Assembly: GCA_964575975.1 (NCBI GenBank) | Contig: CAZNTU010000100.1 | Location: 1-18,809 of the forward strand | Reading direction: 5' to 3' | DNA: 18,809 nucleotides | DNA from: G963674505 sp964575975 | GTDB taxonomy: Bacteria; Desulfobacterota; Desulfobacteria; Desulfobacterales; SKZT01 | Part shown: one piece after another, positions 8,735 to 16,907 of the stretch | How positions within the stretch are numbered: the stretch's first letter is position 1 | How the letters are laid out: each line of letters opens with the position of its first letter | The notes under the pieces: model-generated | The model's database searches: none | What the model was told of the DNA's origin: nothing | Seen by the model: the letters and a program-made list of their open reading frames with translations, nothing else | Position numbers and translations under genes: made by a program

Positions 8735-9226
8735 ATGGAAAAAAGCAGCGGTTTTACACTTATCGAAATGATGGTGGTAATCGCCATTGTCGGAATCCTC
8801 TCGGCCATCGCCATTCCCAATTACATTAGCCACCGAAACAACCGGCAAGTCAGCCGGGCCGCCGCGCAAATCTATTCCGCCCTTCAGGCGGCGAAAATGA
8901 CGGCAGTGCGGGACAATGCCCTGATCAGGGTAATGTTTTCCACGGGTACAGGGAGCGCAGGCACCTTCCAAGTGTACAGAGATCTCGACAACAACGATTC
9001 CTTCGATTCGGGAGAGGGAATATCGAACGGAAAGATGCCGGAAGGCATCACGATGAAAAACGCAAATTTCAGCGGCGACACGGAAATATCGTTCAATTTC
9101 ATGGGGCTTCCCAGAAGATCCAACGGCACTCTGCGTTTCGGCGCCGTACAGGTGGCCAACAATTTCCGATGCACCAGAATCGTCGTTAACGCTTCCGGAA
9201 ACATAAGGATAGACGAATGCCCTTAA
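8735..9226 (+). CDS. fimT: Type IV minor pilin, FimT/FimU (GspH-like)
   Basis: This 163-residue prepilin has a six-residue basic leader ending in Gly, then FTLIEMMVVIAIVGILSAIAIPNY. The prepilin peptidase should cut between G6 and F7 and the mature Glu5 is E11. The hydrophobic helix is followed by a GspH/FimT-type globular domain (VSRAAAQIYSALQAAKMTAVRDN) and a C-terminal strand with FRCTRIVVNASGNIRI, as in FimU/GspH proteins. It likely belongs to the initiating tip complex of a type IV pilus. It opens the minor-pilin operon and overlaps the next gene by 10 nt. Its ribosome-binding site is weak (CGAGACC) and a small inverted repeat lies just upstream at 8701-8714. The family is clear; the fimT versus fimU name is not. 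Confidence 0.88.
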   Translation: MEKSSGFTLIEMMVVIAIVGILSAIAIPNYISHRNNRQVSRAAAQIYSALQAAKMTAVRDNALIRVMFSTGTGSAGTFQVYRDLDNNDSFDSGEGISNGKMPEGITMKNANFSGDTEISFNFMGLPRRSNGTLRFGAVQVANNFRCTRIVVNASGNIRIDECP

Positions 9227-9897
9227 ATGTCCCGACACAAGAAAAAGCCAAAGGTTGCGAAGGGGTAACCCTTATCGAACTTCTCGTTGCCATGGGTACC
9301 ATGTCCATTATCATGGCGGTGATTGTCGCCGCTTATTGGACACAGACGCAAATCAGCCGCGAGCAGCAGATGGTGGTGGAAATGCAACAGAATATGCGCT
9401 CGGCCATGTTTATTCTGACGAGGGACATCATGATGGCGGGTTACGACAACGACGATAACGCCCCCCCGACAGCCACGATTCTTACGGCGAATCCGGACGC
9501 GTTTTCCTTTCAATACGTAAATGACGCGAACAATCAGGTGGCCATAAACTACAGTCTCTACGACGCTCTTGGCGACGGGGACCTTGATCTCGGAAGGAGC
9601 ATTGACGGAGGAACCAGGTCGGCCGTTGCGGAAAACATCGAGGCGATCGAGTTTTTTTACACGCTAAACGACGGAAGGCAAAGCAACGCGCCAGCTTCTT
9701 TGATTCCGCCGGGAAATCCGGGGCAAATACGTTCCGTCGGCATATCCTTACTGGCCCGGACGGCCTCCGAAACTCGGACCATAGACAGCGAGGTCTATAC
9801 CGCGCTTTCCGGAGCGACTATCGGACCGTTCGGCGACCATTTCAGGCGCCAATTGCTTACCGCCACGGTCAAATGCAGGAATATGTCCGGCGACTAA
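9217..9897 (+). CDS. pilW: Type IV minor pilin, PilW family
   Basis: This 226-residue prepilin has a 16-residue leader ending CEG before VTLIELLVAMGTMSIIMAVI; cleavage is expected after G16, with E21 as mature Glu5. The segment MRSAMFILTRDIMMAGYD matches the PilW/ComGF family pattern of R-x-L-x-x-D-I-R-x-A-G-Y type, and the rest is a soluble beta-rich domain. Its start overlaps the fimT stop and has an AAGGATAG ribosome-binding site inside fimT, so the two are co-translated. In Pseudomonas-type systems PilW acts with PilV, PilX, FimU and PilY1 to prime pilus assembly; the same set surrounds it here. Confidence 0.87.
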   Translation: MPLNVPTQEKAKGCEGVTLIELLVAMGTMSIIMAVIVAAYWTQTQISREQQMVVEMQQNMRSAMFILTRDIMMAGYDNDDNAPPTATILTANPDAFSFQYVNDANNQVAINYSLYDALGDGDLDLGRSIDGGTRSAVAENIEAIEFFYTLNDGRQSNAPASLIPPGNPGQIRSVGISLLARTASETRTIDSEVYTALSGATIGPFGDHFRRQLLTATVKCRNMSGD

Positions 9898-9961
9898 ATT
9901 CGGAAACAGAGCATTAGCTTGATGGACAATTCAAATTCGACAGCCAAGGGAATGTAGACTT

Positions 9962-10537
9962 ATGACAAACACCCCTCATCGACAACCCGCCAACTTTCAG
10001 GCCGGATTCACCATGGTCGAGGCCTTGATTGTCATTGCCATTTTCACCGTCGGAATACTTGCCGCCATGACCATGCAGACGACCTCCGCCACCACCAATG
10101 TCGAAACTCGCAGAACCACCCTCGCGATCGAATACGCATCCGATACGATGGAGCGCCTGATGCGGATCAATCCCAGTTCGAGGGACAAGTTCAATATCGA
10201 CGACAATGGCGACGGCAACGTAGACGAGCTGGCGGAATCCGAGCTGAACAACGACGGAATCGACAATGACGGCGACGGCATGATCGACGAAGCGGACGAG
10301 GTGGAATGGTTCAGGCTCCCCGAATTCCAGGCGGGCACTGGACGCACCAGAGGCGTCAACATCCCTGAGGACGCCTACTATGCGAGCATGTTCAATCTTA
10401 CTTGGGATATCATTGACATTGACTGCGACGAGGATAGCACCACCCCTGACGACGCCAAGCGAATCGATATCACCGTCTTCTGGAACAACGGCAACAGGTT
10501 CATCCAATTGACAGGCATACGGACGAACCTAATGTAG
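9962..10537 (+). CDS. pilV: Type IV minor pilin, PilV family, with EF-hand-like loops
   Basis: This 191-residue prepilin has a 15-residue leader ending QAG, then FTMVEALIVIAIFTVGILA; cleavage is expected between G15 and F16, with E20 as mature Glu5. A pattern of TLAIEYASDTMERLMRIN after the helix fits PilV. An Asp/Asn-rich stretch at 80-112 holds two EF-hand-like loops: D80-N82-D84-G85-D88 and D101-D103-D105-G106-I108-D109-D112. The second matches the 12-residue loop best, although position 12 is Asp. This suggests calcium binding in the minor pilin itself. An AAGGGAATG ribosome-binding site lies upstream, after a 64-nt gap from pilW. Confidence 0.87.
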   Translation: MTNTPHRQPANFQAGFTMVEALIVIAIFTVGILAAMTMQTTSATTNVETRRTTLAIEYASDTMERLMRINPSSRDKFNIDDNGDGNVDELAESELNNDGIDNDGDGMIDEADEVEWFRLPEFQAGTGRTRGVNIPEDAYYASMFNLTWDIIDIDCDEDSTTPDDAKRIDITVFWNNGNRFIQLTGIRTNLM

Positions 10538-10583
10538 CGAACAAGCACCCTATGCAAGCTGAAAGCACATAAGGAACTGAAAA

Positions 10584-11138
10584 ATGAATCGCAATCGCTC
10601 AAGCATCGACAACCAAAAAGGCTCGTTGTGCCTGATCGTACTTCTGATCATGGCGACACTCGCCATTGCAGGCCTCATGGTTACCCAGGACGCCGTTACG
10701 GAGAGCCAAATAGGGCGGAACTACATCATTTACAAACAGTGCATGATGGCCGCCGAAGCCGCCGGCAAGGAATTTATCCAAGCCATCGACAGCATTTTCC
10801 AAGACAGCCTCAACGGATCGGAAGCGATTGCAGCCCTCGCCACCGTACCGGGAGGATGGACACCCCACGACGGCTACAACACCACCTTCGGTTTCGACGA
10901 AAACCAATGGAGCACGTACAACATCAAGACGAGCAACGTCGGAAACGCCGGATTCCTGGAAAACGCCGAAGCCGTCGCCGTCCTGGTGCATCAGACGTCC
11001 TCCGCCATGACGCCGGGCTTGGGCGGCTCGAAAGTACCGGAATTTTATACGTACACAATTTTCTGCCGCGCCGTGCATGCCAGAGCGGGAGACAGCGAAA
11101 CCATTCTGATGATCGGCTATCGACAGAAAAAGATTTAA
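10584..11138 (+). CDS. pilX: Type IV minor pilin assembly protein, PilX-like
   Basis: This 184-residue protein carries an N-terminal hydrophobic helix after a Lys-Gly pair: G13 then SLCLIVLLIMATLAIAGLMV, followed by TQDAVTESQIGRN. That matches the PilX N-terminal pattern, in which the Glu5 of typical pilins is absent, as it is here. The soluble part has no catalytic motif. It lies between pilV and pilY1, the usual place for pilX, after a 46-nt gap with an AAGGAACTG ribosome-binding site. Position and N-terminus support the name; the C-terminal domain is too divergent to confirm by eye. Confidence 0.78.
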   Translation: MNRNRSSIDNQKGSLCLIVLLIMATLAIAGLMVTQDAVTESQIGRNYIIYKQCMMAAEAAGKEFIQAIDSIFQDSLNGSEAIAALATVPGGWTPHDGYNTTFGFDENQWSTYNIKTSNVGNAGFLENAEAVAVLVHQTSSAMTPGLGGSKVPEFYTYTIFCRAVHARAGDSETILMIGYRQKKI

Positions 11139-11140
11139 AA

Positions 11141-11163
11141 TCAGGCCCTACCGCCTGAGGCGG
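11141..11163 (+). promoter_or_regulatory. Two mutually exclusive hairpins ahead of pilY1
   Basis: TCAGGC (11141-11146) can pair with GCCTGA (11153-11158), while CCGCC (11151-11155) can pair with GGCGG (11159-11163). The two stems share bases and cannot form together. They lie in the 92-nt pilX-pilY1 gap. The stems are short, so chance is possible. Confidence 0.3.
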
Positions 11164-11230
11164 CAAACGAAATAGCAGTCCCCCTGAAAATTGCGTTCGC
11201 ACAAACTCCAAACGATCAGAGGTAATTTTC

Positions 11231-14200
11231 ATGAAAACAAAGCATCGTGGTAAAACGACAACCAGGTTCTTTGGACATTCCGCTATAATTATGATTCTCG
11301 CGGTTTGCACGACCACGGCAATTCTTGCTTCAACTCCCGTTTTCGCGGCCCCTGGAGAATGGTGTTCTTGGTATAGGAAATACGATTGCAGTAACGTATG
11401 CGGAATGAATTGGTGGGACATAGACAATAGCGCTGGAAACGGCAGCTGCAACAGCAGGCTGAATTGCGCCGCCTTCAACTGGGACGGAGGCGATTGCTAC
11501 AATTGTTACTATGACAATGACCTCGATGGATACGGAAGCTCGACACGCGTGCCTTGCGATGGCAATCCCCGTCATGCAACGCAAGGAGGGGACTGCAATG
11601 ACAACAATCCCGCAGTCAATCCAGGGGCCGCCGAAATTTGCGACGAGATAGACAATAACTGCCGTAACGGTGTAGACGAAGGGTATACCAAGGACAAACG
11701 ATATTATCGCGATAGCGACGGCGATGGATTCGCGCGCAACGAATATTACGATACTTGTTCGTCAACGCCGAGACCGGGCTATATCGCAAAAGATCCGAGC
11801 GCTCCCTTTGACTGCGCCGACTGGGACGCTGCCAGGTTTCCCGGAAATCCTGAAATATGCGACGGCAAGGACAACGACTGCAACGGACTCGTGGACGATG
11901 GCTTTCCGTTCTATTACCGGGACAGTGACGGGGACGGATTCGGAAATCCCGGGAATAGAATAATTGGTTGCACCCCTACGCCCCCGGCCGGATACGTGAC
12001 CAACAACACGGACTGCGACGACGCGGACCCCGCCAAATTTCCCGGGAATCCCGAAATTTGCGACGGAAAGGACAACGACTGCGACGGACTCGTGGATGAA
12101 TCAATCACCACGTATCCATATTACAGGGACGCTGACGGGGACGGCTACGGAAACCCCGGAGATCGCATCGACAATTGCGCGGACGCGCCCCCGGCCGGAT
12201 ACGTGGCCAACAGCGACGACTGCGACGACGCTGACCCCTCCAAATTTCCCGGGAATCCCGAAATTTGCGACGGAAAGGACAACGACTGCAACGGACTCGT
12301 GGACGAAATATTCGATGCGGTCACTTATTATAGGGATGCCGACGGGGACGGATTCGGAAATCCTTCCGACTTCCAGGAGACCTGCATGCCCATGCCTGCC
12401 GGCTATGTGGAAAACAACTCCGACTGCGACGATGAAAACGCCGGCATCCATCCGGGAGCGTTCGACATATGCGAAAACGGGGTGGACGAGGACTGCGACG
12501 GCACGGATCGAGCATGCGAAGCCGGTGACGATTGCGTTACCCCGGAAGGCCACGACGGAGTTCACGATTGCGACCTCAATTGCGTACGCAAGACAACTGT
12601 TTATGGTTCGCCACCATATCTGCCATCCGCATTGGGCGACGGAACATGCTGGGAAAGTTTGAACTGCGAATTTTTCGGATACGACGGCGGCGATTGCGTT
12701 CTCGCCGATTGTTACGAAGACGCTGACGGCGACGGGTACGGCAATCCGAACGGCAATACCATGCCAGCCCCTTGCGCCGCAGGATTTGCGGACAACAATC
12801 TGGATTGCGACGACGCTGATCCCGCCAGAAATCCCGGAACCCCTGAAATTTGCGACGGAATCGACAACGATTGCGACGGCGACGTGGACGAGGGACTTCC
12901 AGTTTACACCTATTACCAGGACTACGACGGCGACGGGTACGGAAATCCGAACGTCAAAATGGAGGCCTGCGGACCGCCGGGCAATTACGTTTCGGACAAT
13001 ACGGATTGCGACGACACCAACCCGACAATCAACCCGGGAGGGTTCGACATCTGCGAAAACTCGATAGACGAGGACTGCAACGGCACGGATCGAGTGTGCG
13101 GAGAAACGGAAAACATATGCGCAGGTCTCTCGGACGTCCCCTTGGAAACCCAGGTGGAGTCGGCCCCGCCAATAGTCATGTTCCTGGTGGACGATTCCGG
13201 AAGCATGGCCTGGAGCGTGCTTTGTCCGGAGAAAAACGGACTGTTCAGCAACGCCGACTATTACGACGAAGTGCCAACATATTGGAAATCCCAGTACGCG
13301 GGCTATAACGGGCTCTATTACAATCCCGCTTTGACCTATTCCCCCTGGCCGGATTCCGCCAGCACGGACTACGACAACGCCAATCCGGATACCCCGAAAA
13401 GCCACCCGGCTTCAAGCACCACGAGAACTTTGAACAACCGGTTCACCTCCTTGGACAATAGGAACGTAAGGTGGTCCCACTATTATGTGTGGTCGACCAT
13501 GGAAAGCAGCCCCTACCTGGTCAACATAACCGGCACGGGAGGCACTTACAGCCTTGAGTATTACAAGGTGACGGGTTGCGGCAACGGGGCCTGCACGAGC
13601 AATCACAGCTTTGCACAATACCTCACGCAAAACAACTCGCCGCCTGCGGACGTGGTAACCAGCCGTACCGCCGCGGAAGAACGCCAGAACTTCGCCAACT
13701 GGTATCAATACTATCGGACCCGCCAACTGACGGCCATTTCCGCTCTCGCCGGCGTGGTGAACAGCGTCGAGGGAATGAAGATCGGCCTCCATGCCATCAA
13801 CCGCAACAACGATATCGACATGATCGTTCCCCGGCTTGTGGACGACCATCGAGGGGCCATTTTAGGCGATCTTTACCGTATAGGGGCAAGTGGGAGCACC
13901 CCCCTGCGCCGCGGCCTTCAAGCGGTGGGCAACTACTTCGATGACGACGCGAACGGTCCGTATTCCAACGCAAATCAAGGCGGAGAATGCCAGCAGGCAT
14001 ACTGCATCATGATGACCGACGGCTACTACAACGGAAACGATCCAAGCGTTGGCAACGCGGACGGCGACGGAAACACGGATTACGACGGCGGAGAATTCGC
14101 AGACGCCTATTCCAATACGTTGGCGGACGTAGCCATGGCCTTTTACGAAAAAGACCTAAACGACGCTTTGACGAACTCCGTGCCAGTCAGCCCTAAAGAC

Positions 14201-16459
14201 AGGGCCAATCACCAGCATATGGTAACCTATTCCGTATCCTTCGGGCTGTCCGGCCTCTATGATCCCAAAAACTATCCCACCTGCCCCGAAGGTACCAACT
14301 CCTGCCCCGATTGGCCATATGTGGATAGAAATTCCGAAAACGAAAGAAGCATCACCGATCTCTGGCACGCGGCCGTAAACGGCCGAGGGGAATACATGCA
14401 GGCGAACAACGCCCAGCAACTGGCCTATACCCTGGTTGCCATGATGCAGGACGTATCCAAGCGGCAGGGGTCCGGCGCATCGGTTGCAGTAAATTCGCAC
14501 GAACTGAAGGAAGGGACCAAAATGTATCAAGGGACCTACAATTCGGCGGGTTGGACCGGGGACCTGAAGGCGTATCCCGTCAATTCCGACGGTTCGGTAG
14601 AGCAGACCCCCAGCTGGTCCGCGGCGAATGTGCTGGATACCAGGGTGGCCGCCTTCGGACATGCCGACCGGGATATCTATACCATGGGCGGTTCCGGCGG
14701 CGTCGAGTTCACGAGCGCGAATATAGGGACATTGACGGCGGCCCAACAGAGCCATTTGGGATTCGACCTAGCCTCCCGCACGAAACTTGTGAATTTCATT
14801 CGAGGCGACGTTTCGAACGACCGAAACCACAACGGGGGCTATCGCACACGGATCACGCGGATGGGGGACATTGTCCATTCCGAGCCGAAATACGTCAACG
14901 GTTACTTGTATGTTGGCGCCAACGACGGAATGTTCCATGTTTTCGACGCTTCCAACGGAGAAGAGGTTTTCGCCTATATACCAAGTTTCGTTTACCCCAA
15001 TCTAGAGGAACTCGCAAACCCGGACTATTCGCATCGCTATTTTGTCGATTCGAGCCCGTTCCTTGGATATTACGGGAACGAGGTGCTTCTTGTCGGCGGA
15101 CTTGGGAAAGGCGGGAAGGGCTATTACTGCCTTAGTATAGATATCGACAACCCCCGCGCCTTCACGGCTGCGGATATCAAATGGGAGTACCCGGACGGAG
15201 ACTCCTCCAGCGCCGAATTCGACAATATGGGTTACACTTTTTCCGAACCCGTAATCATAGAAACGGAAAATGCCGGCAAAGTCCTGATATTCGGAAACGG
15301 ATACGACAGCAAAAACGCCAGGGCCGTCCTTTATGTACTGAATCCATCGACCGGCAATCTTATAAATATGATAGACACTGGATACGGCAGTCCCAATCCG
15401 GCGGACAACAATTGCAACGGACTCTCGACTCCCGTCTTTCTGGACTCCAACAACAATGGAAAAGCGGACTACGCCTATGCTGGAGATCTCCGGGGAAACA
15501 TTTGGAAATTCGATATCAGAAACCCAAACGTCAGCAATTGGCAGGTTGCGTATTACGACAGCGTGGGGAATCCTAAGCCGCTTTTCACGGCGAGAGACGG
15601 CTCGGGCATTCCGCAGCCGATTACCACGCGACTGGCTATCAAAGCCCATTGCGTCCAAGGTTATTCGGGTTATATCCTCGTCTTCGGAACAGGTAAGTTC
15701 AATGCCAGCGGTGATTTTACAAGTACCAGCACGCAGGCGGTATATGGCGTTTGGGACTGGGCTGCGGAGTGGTTGGAAGAAGGCGAGACCGGGCCGGACA
15801 AATATCTCGGCTCTTTCAACAACCCTTCCGGTGGAAAACTGTCCAATCTGTATTCGCATAGCGATCTGTCCGGCGTGGGCGATAAATTGACCCTCCTCGG
15901 CCAGTCGATTGCGACGCTGTCGGCAACATACGGGGGAAGAGAATGGGGCGTCACCTCTTCGAACACTATAAGGTGGTTCAACGTGAAAAGCTATCTCGCG
16001 GACCCGGTCAATTATGGAAACGATCCGCAAGCCGAGGGCTATCATGTCGGCTGGCACTATTCTCTTCCCAGAAGCGGGGAGCGGGTTGTCGCCGATCCCG
16101 TTCTATGGCTCGATTACGTTCTGATCGTGTCCCAGATCCCGGCGGAAAACATGTGCAAGGTCGGAGGAAATGCATATCTCACAGCATTCAACGCTTGCTC
16201 CGGCTCGGCGCCTTTCAAATCGTTCTTCGATGTCAACCAGGACAAGGAAGTCGATGAAAACGATACGATTCCCATTGACGATCCCACCGACCCCGATCCA
16301 CCTGTCGATACCATTCCAAACACGATACTCCTCGAGGATTTTATTACCTATTCCCCGACAATGATCGAAAATATCATCTATTTCGGTCCGGACGAAAGTT
16401 ATCTGGTCGATTCGGACCCGTCAAGAATCCTTTACTGGCGTTTTTTAAATATTGATTAG
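11231..16459 (+). CDS. pilY1: PilY1-like pilus-tip protein with LNR-like and MopE repeats
   Basis: This 1742-residue exported protein has a Sec signal peptide cleaved near VFA-A40. An LNR/Notch-like module (C45-C89, ending WDGGDC) is followed by five MopE-type Asp/Cys repeats (about 92-150, 158-223, 228-290, 297-359, 366-429), a second LNR-like module (about 435-489, ending YDGGDC) and two more repeats (494-554, 561-623). Next is a von Willebrand A domain with MIDAS D654-x-S656-x-S658, GSTPL and MMTDG. The C-terminal PilY1 beta-propeller begins near M1211 (GDIVHSEPKY, VGANDGMFHVFDA) and holds the EF-hand-like DSNNNGKAD (D1405-D1413). An RGD lies at 1191-1193. Length exceeds Pseudomonas PilY1 (about 1160) mainly through the N-terminal array. 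It probably caps or primes the pilus and mediates adhesion or surface sensing. Confidence 0.92.
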   Translation: MKTKHRGKTTTRFFGHSAIIMILAVCTTTAILASTPVFAAPGEWCSWYRKYDCSNVCGMNWWDIDNSAGNGSCNSRLNCAAFNWDGGDCYNCYYDNDLDGYGSSTRVPCDGNPRHATQGGDCNDNNPAVNPGAAEICDEIDNNCRNGVDEGYTKDKRYYRDSDGDGFARNEYYDTCSSTPRPGYIAKDPSAPFDCADWDAARFPGNPEICDGKDNDCNGLVDDGFPFYYRDSDGDGFGNPGNRIIGCTPTPPAGYVTNNTDCDDADPAKFPGNPEICDGKDNDCDGLVDESITTYPYYRDADGDGYGNPGDRIDNCADAPPAGYVANSDDCDDADPSKFPGNPEICDGKDNDCNGLVDEIFDAVTYYRDADGDGFGNPSDFQETCMPMPAGYVENNSDCDDENAGIHPGAFDICENGVDEDCDGTDRACEAGDDCVTPEGHDGVHDCDLNCVRKTTVYGSPPYLPSALGDGTCWESLNCEFFGYDGGDCVLADCYEDADGDGYGNPNGNTMPAPCAAGFADNNLDCDDADPARNPGTPEICDGIDNDCDGDVDEGLPVYTYYQDYDGDGYGNPNVKMEACGPPGNYVSDNTDCDDTNPTINPGGFDICENSIDEDCNGTDRVCGETENICAGLSDVPLETQVESAPPIVMFLVDDSGSMAWSVLCPEKNGLFSNADYYDEVPTYWKSQYAGYNGLYYNPALTYSPWPDSASTDYDNANPDTPKSHPASSTTRTLNNRFTSLDNRNVRWSHYYVWSTMESSPYLVNITGTGGTYSLEYYKVTGCGNGACTSNHSFAQYLTQNNSPPADVVTSRTAAEERQNFANWYQYYRTRQLTAISALAGVVNSVEGMKIGLHAINRNNDIDMIVPRLVDDHRGAILGDLYRIGASGSTPLRRGLQAVGNYFDDDANGPYSNANQGGECQQAYCIMMTDGYYNGNDPSVGNADGDGNTDYDGGEFADAYSNTLADVAMAFYEKDLNDALTNSVPVSPKDRANHQHMVTYSVSFGLSGLYDPKNYPTCPEGTNSCPDWPYVDRNSENERSITDLWHAAVNGRGEYMQANNAQQLAYTLVAMMQDVSKRQGSGASVAVNSHELKEGTKMYQGTYNSAGWTGDLKAYPVNSDGSVEQTPSWSAANVLDTRVAAFGHADRDIYTMGGSGGVEFTSANIGTLTAAQQSHLGFDLASRTKLVNFIRGDVSNDRNHNGGYRTRITRMGDIVHSEPKYVNGYLYVGANDGMFHVFDASNGEEVFAYIPSFVYPNLEELANPDYSHRYFVDSSPFLGYYGNEVLLVGGLGKGGKGYYCLSIDIDNPRAFTAADIKWEYPDGDSSSAEFDNMGYTFSEPVIIETENAGKVLIFGNGYDSKNARAVLYVLNPSTGNLINMIDTGYGSPNPADNNCNGLSTPVFLDSNNNGKADYAYAGDLRGNIWKFDIRNPNVSNWQVAYYDSVGNPKPLFTARDGSGIPQPITTRLAIKAHCVQGYSGYILVFGTGKFNASGDFTSTSTQAVYGVWDWAAEWLEEGETGPDKYLGSFNNPSGGKLSNLYSHSDLSGVGDKLTLLGQSIATLSATYGGREWGVTSSNTIRWFNVKSYLADPVNYGNDPQAEGYHVGWHYSLPRSGERVVADPVLWLDYVLIVSQIPAENMCKVGGNAYLTAFNACSGSAPFKSFFDVNQDKEVDENDTIPIDDPTDPDPPVDTIPNTILLEDFITYSPTMIENIIYFGPDESYLVDSDPSRILYWRFLNID
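12034..12289 (+). repeat. Near-identical tandem MopE repeat units (207-nt period)
   Basis: The third and fourth MopE-type repeats of pilY1 share about 49 identical bases starting at 12034 and 12241, exactly 207 nt (69 codons) apart. The shared part encodes KFPGNPEICDGKDNDC. A variant of the same unit lies upstream near 11840. Exact in-frame identity at this length indicates recent duplication or gene conversion within the array. Confidence 0.8.
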
Positions 16460-16476
16460 CACACATATATAACATT

Positions 16477-16525
16477 ATGGTCGGGAGCCTCTGGAATCAA
16501 TTTGTTCGTTGGCTCCCGGCACCAT
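16477..16525 (+). promoter_or_regulatory. Long intercistronic hairpin between pilY1 and the PilY2-like gene
   Basis: ATGGTCGGGAGCC (16477-16489) pairs with GGCTCCCG (16511-16518) and ACCAT (16521-16525), giving a 13-bp stem with a 2-nt bulge and a 21-nt loop. It begins 17 nt past the pilY1 stop and ends 6 nt before the AAGGAGG ribosome-binding site of the next gene. It lacks a U-run. It may stabilise or process the long pilY1 message, or tune expression of the small downstream gene. Confidence 0.6.
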
Positions 16526-16544
16526 CTTATCAAGGAGGAACGAA

Positions 16545-16907
16545 ATGAAGAAGCCAAGGAAGTGGCATATAATGGCCTTGTTAATATTATTGGTCGGTAC
16601 CGTTGCGTTTGCCGAAGGAGAAGAAATCATGGAAGGCCCTTTGGCAGGAACGGAAGCAGCGTCGCCATTGAATTGGAATACGGATAAGCCGGTGTGGAAA
16701 ACTGGCATCGTCGATGATGTACGCTCCGAGGCGATAGTGATTGGCGACCGTTCCTTTCGGTGGTCCGAATACGGAACCCGTTTCTGCAATATGGAAAATC
16801 TCGACCTGGAGTTGAAGGATTTCAAGCCAGGTATGGAAGTGACATATGTCTTGGCTGCCGACCGCGGCAAGATCGAGACTTTGATCAAAGGAACGCCGAG
16901 AAAGTAA
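16545..16907 (+). CDS. Small exported PilY2-like protein
   Basis: This 120-residue protein starts at MKKPRKWH, chosen because AAGGAGG lies 6 nt upstream at 16532-16538; an in-frame ATG at 16509 has no such site. A signal peptide (basic start, hydrophobic MALLILLVGTVAFA) is followed by AFA-E. The mature part, GIVDDVRSEAIVIGDRSFRW ... FKPGMEVTYVLAADRGKIETLI, has the short beta-strand and K-x-G-M-x-V-x-Y pattern typical of PilY2-like small proteins. It lies directly after pilY1, as pilY2 does in Pseudomonas. It probably aids pilus biogenesis in the periplasm. The homology is judged by eye and by position, so the name is held back. Confidence 0.7.
   Translation: MKKPRKWHIMALLILLVGTVAFAEGEEIMEGPLAGTEAASPLNWNTDKPVWKTGIVDDVRSEAIVIGDRSFRWSEYGTRFCNMENLDLELKDFKPGMEVTYVLAADRGKIETLIKGTPRK

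Noticed and set aside
11840..13100. CRISPR-like or non-coding repeat array
   Set aside because: The repeats are in frame, about 200 nt in period, and encode MopE-type motifs in pilY1.
12101..13405. 434-codon minus-strand frame opposite the pilY1 repeats
   Set aside because: It is the mirror of the Asp/Gly-rich repeat codons, giving a Val/Ile-rich shadow with no independent support.
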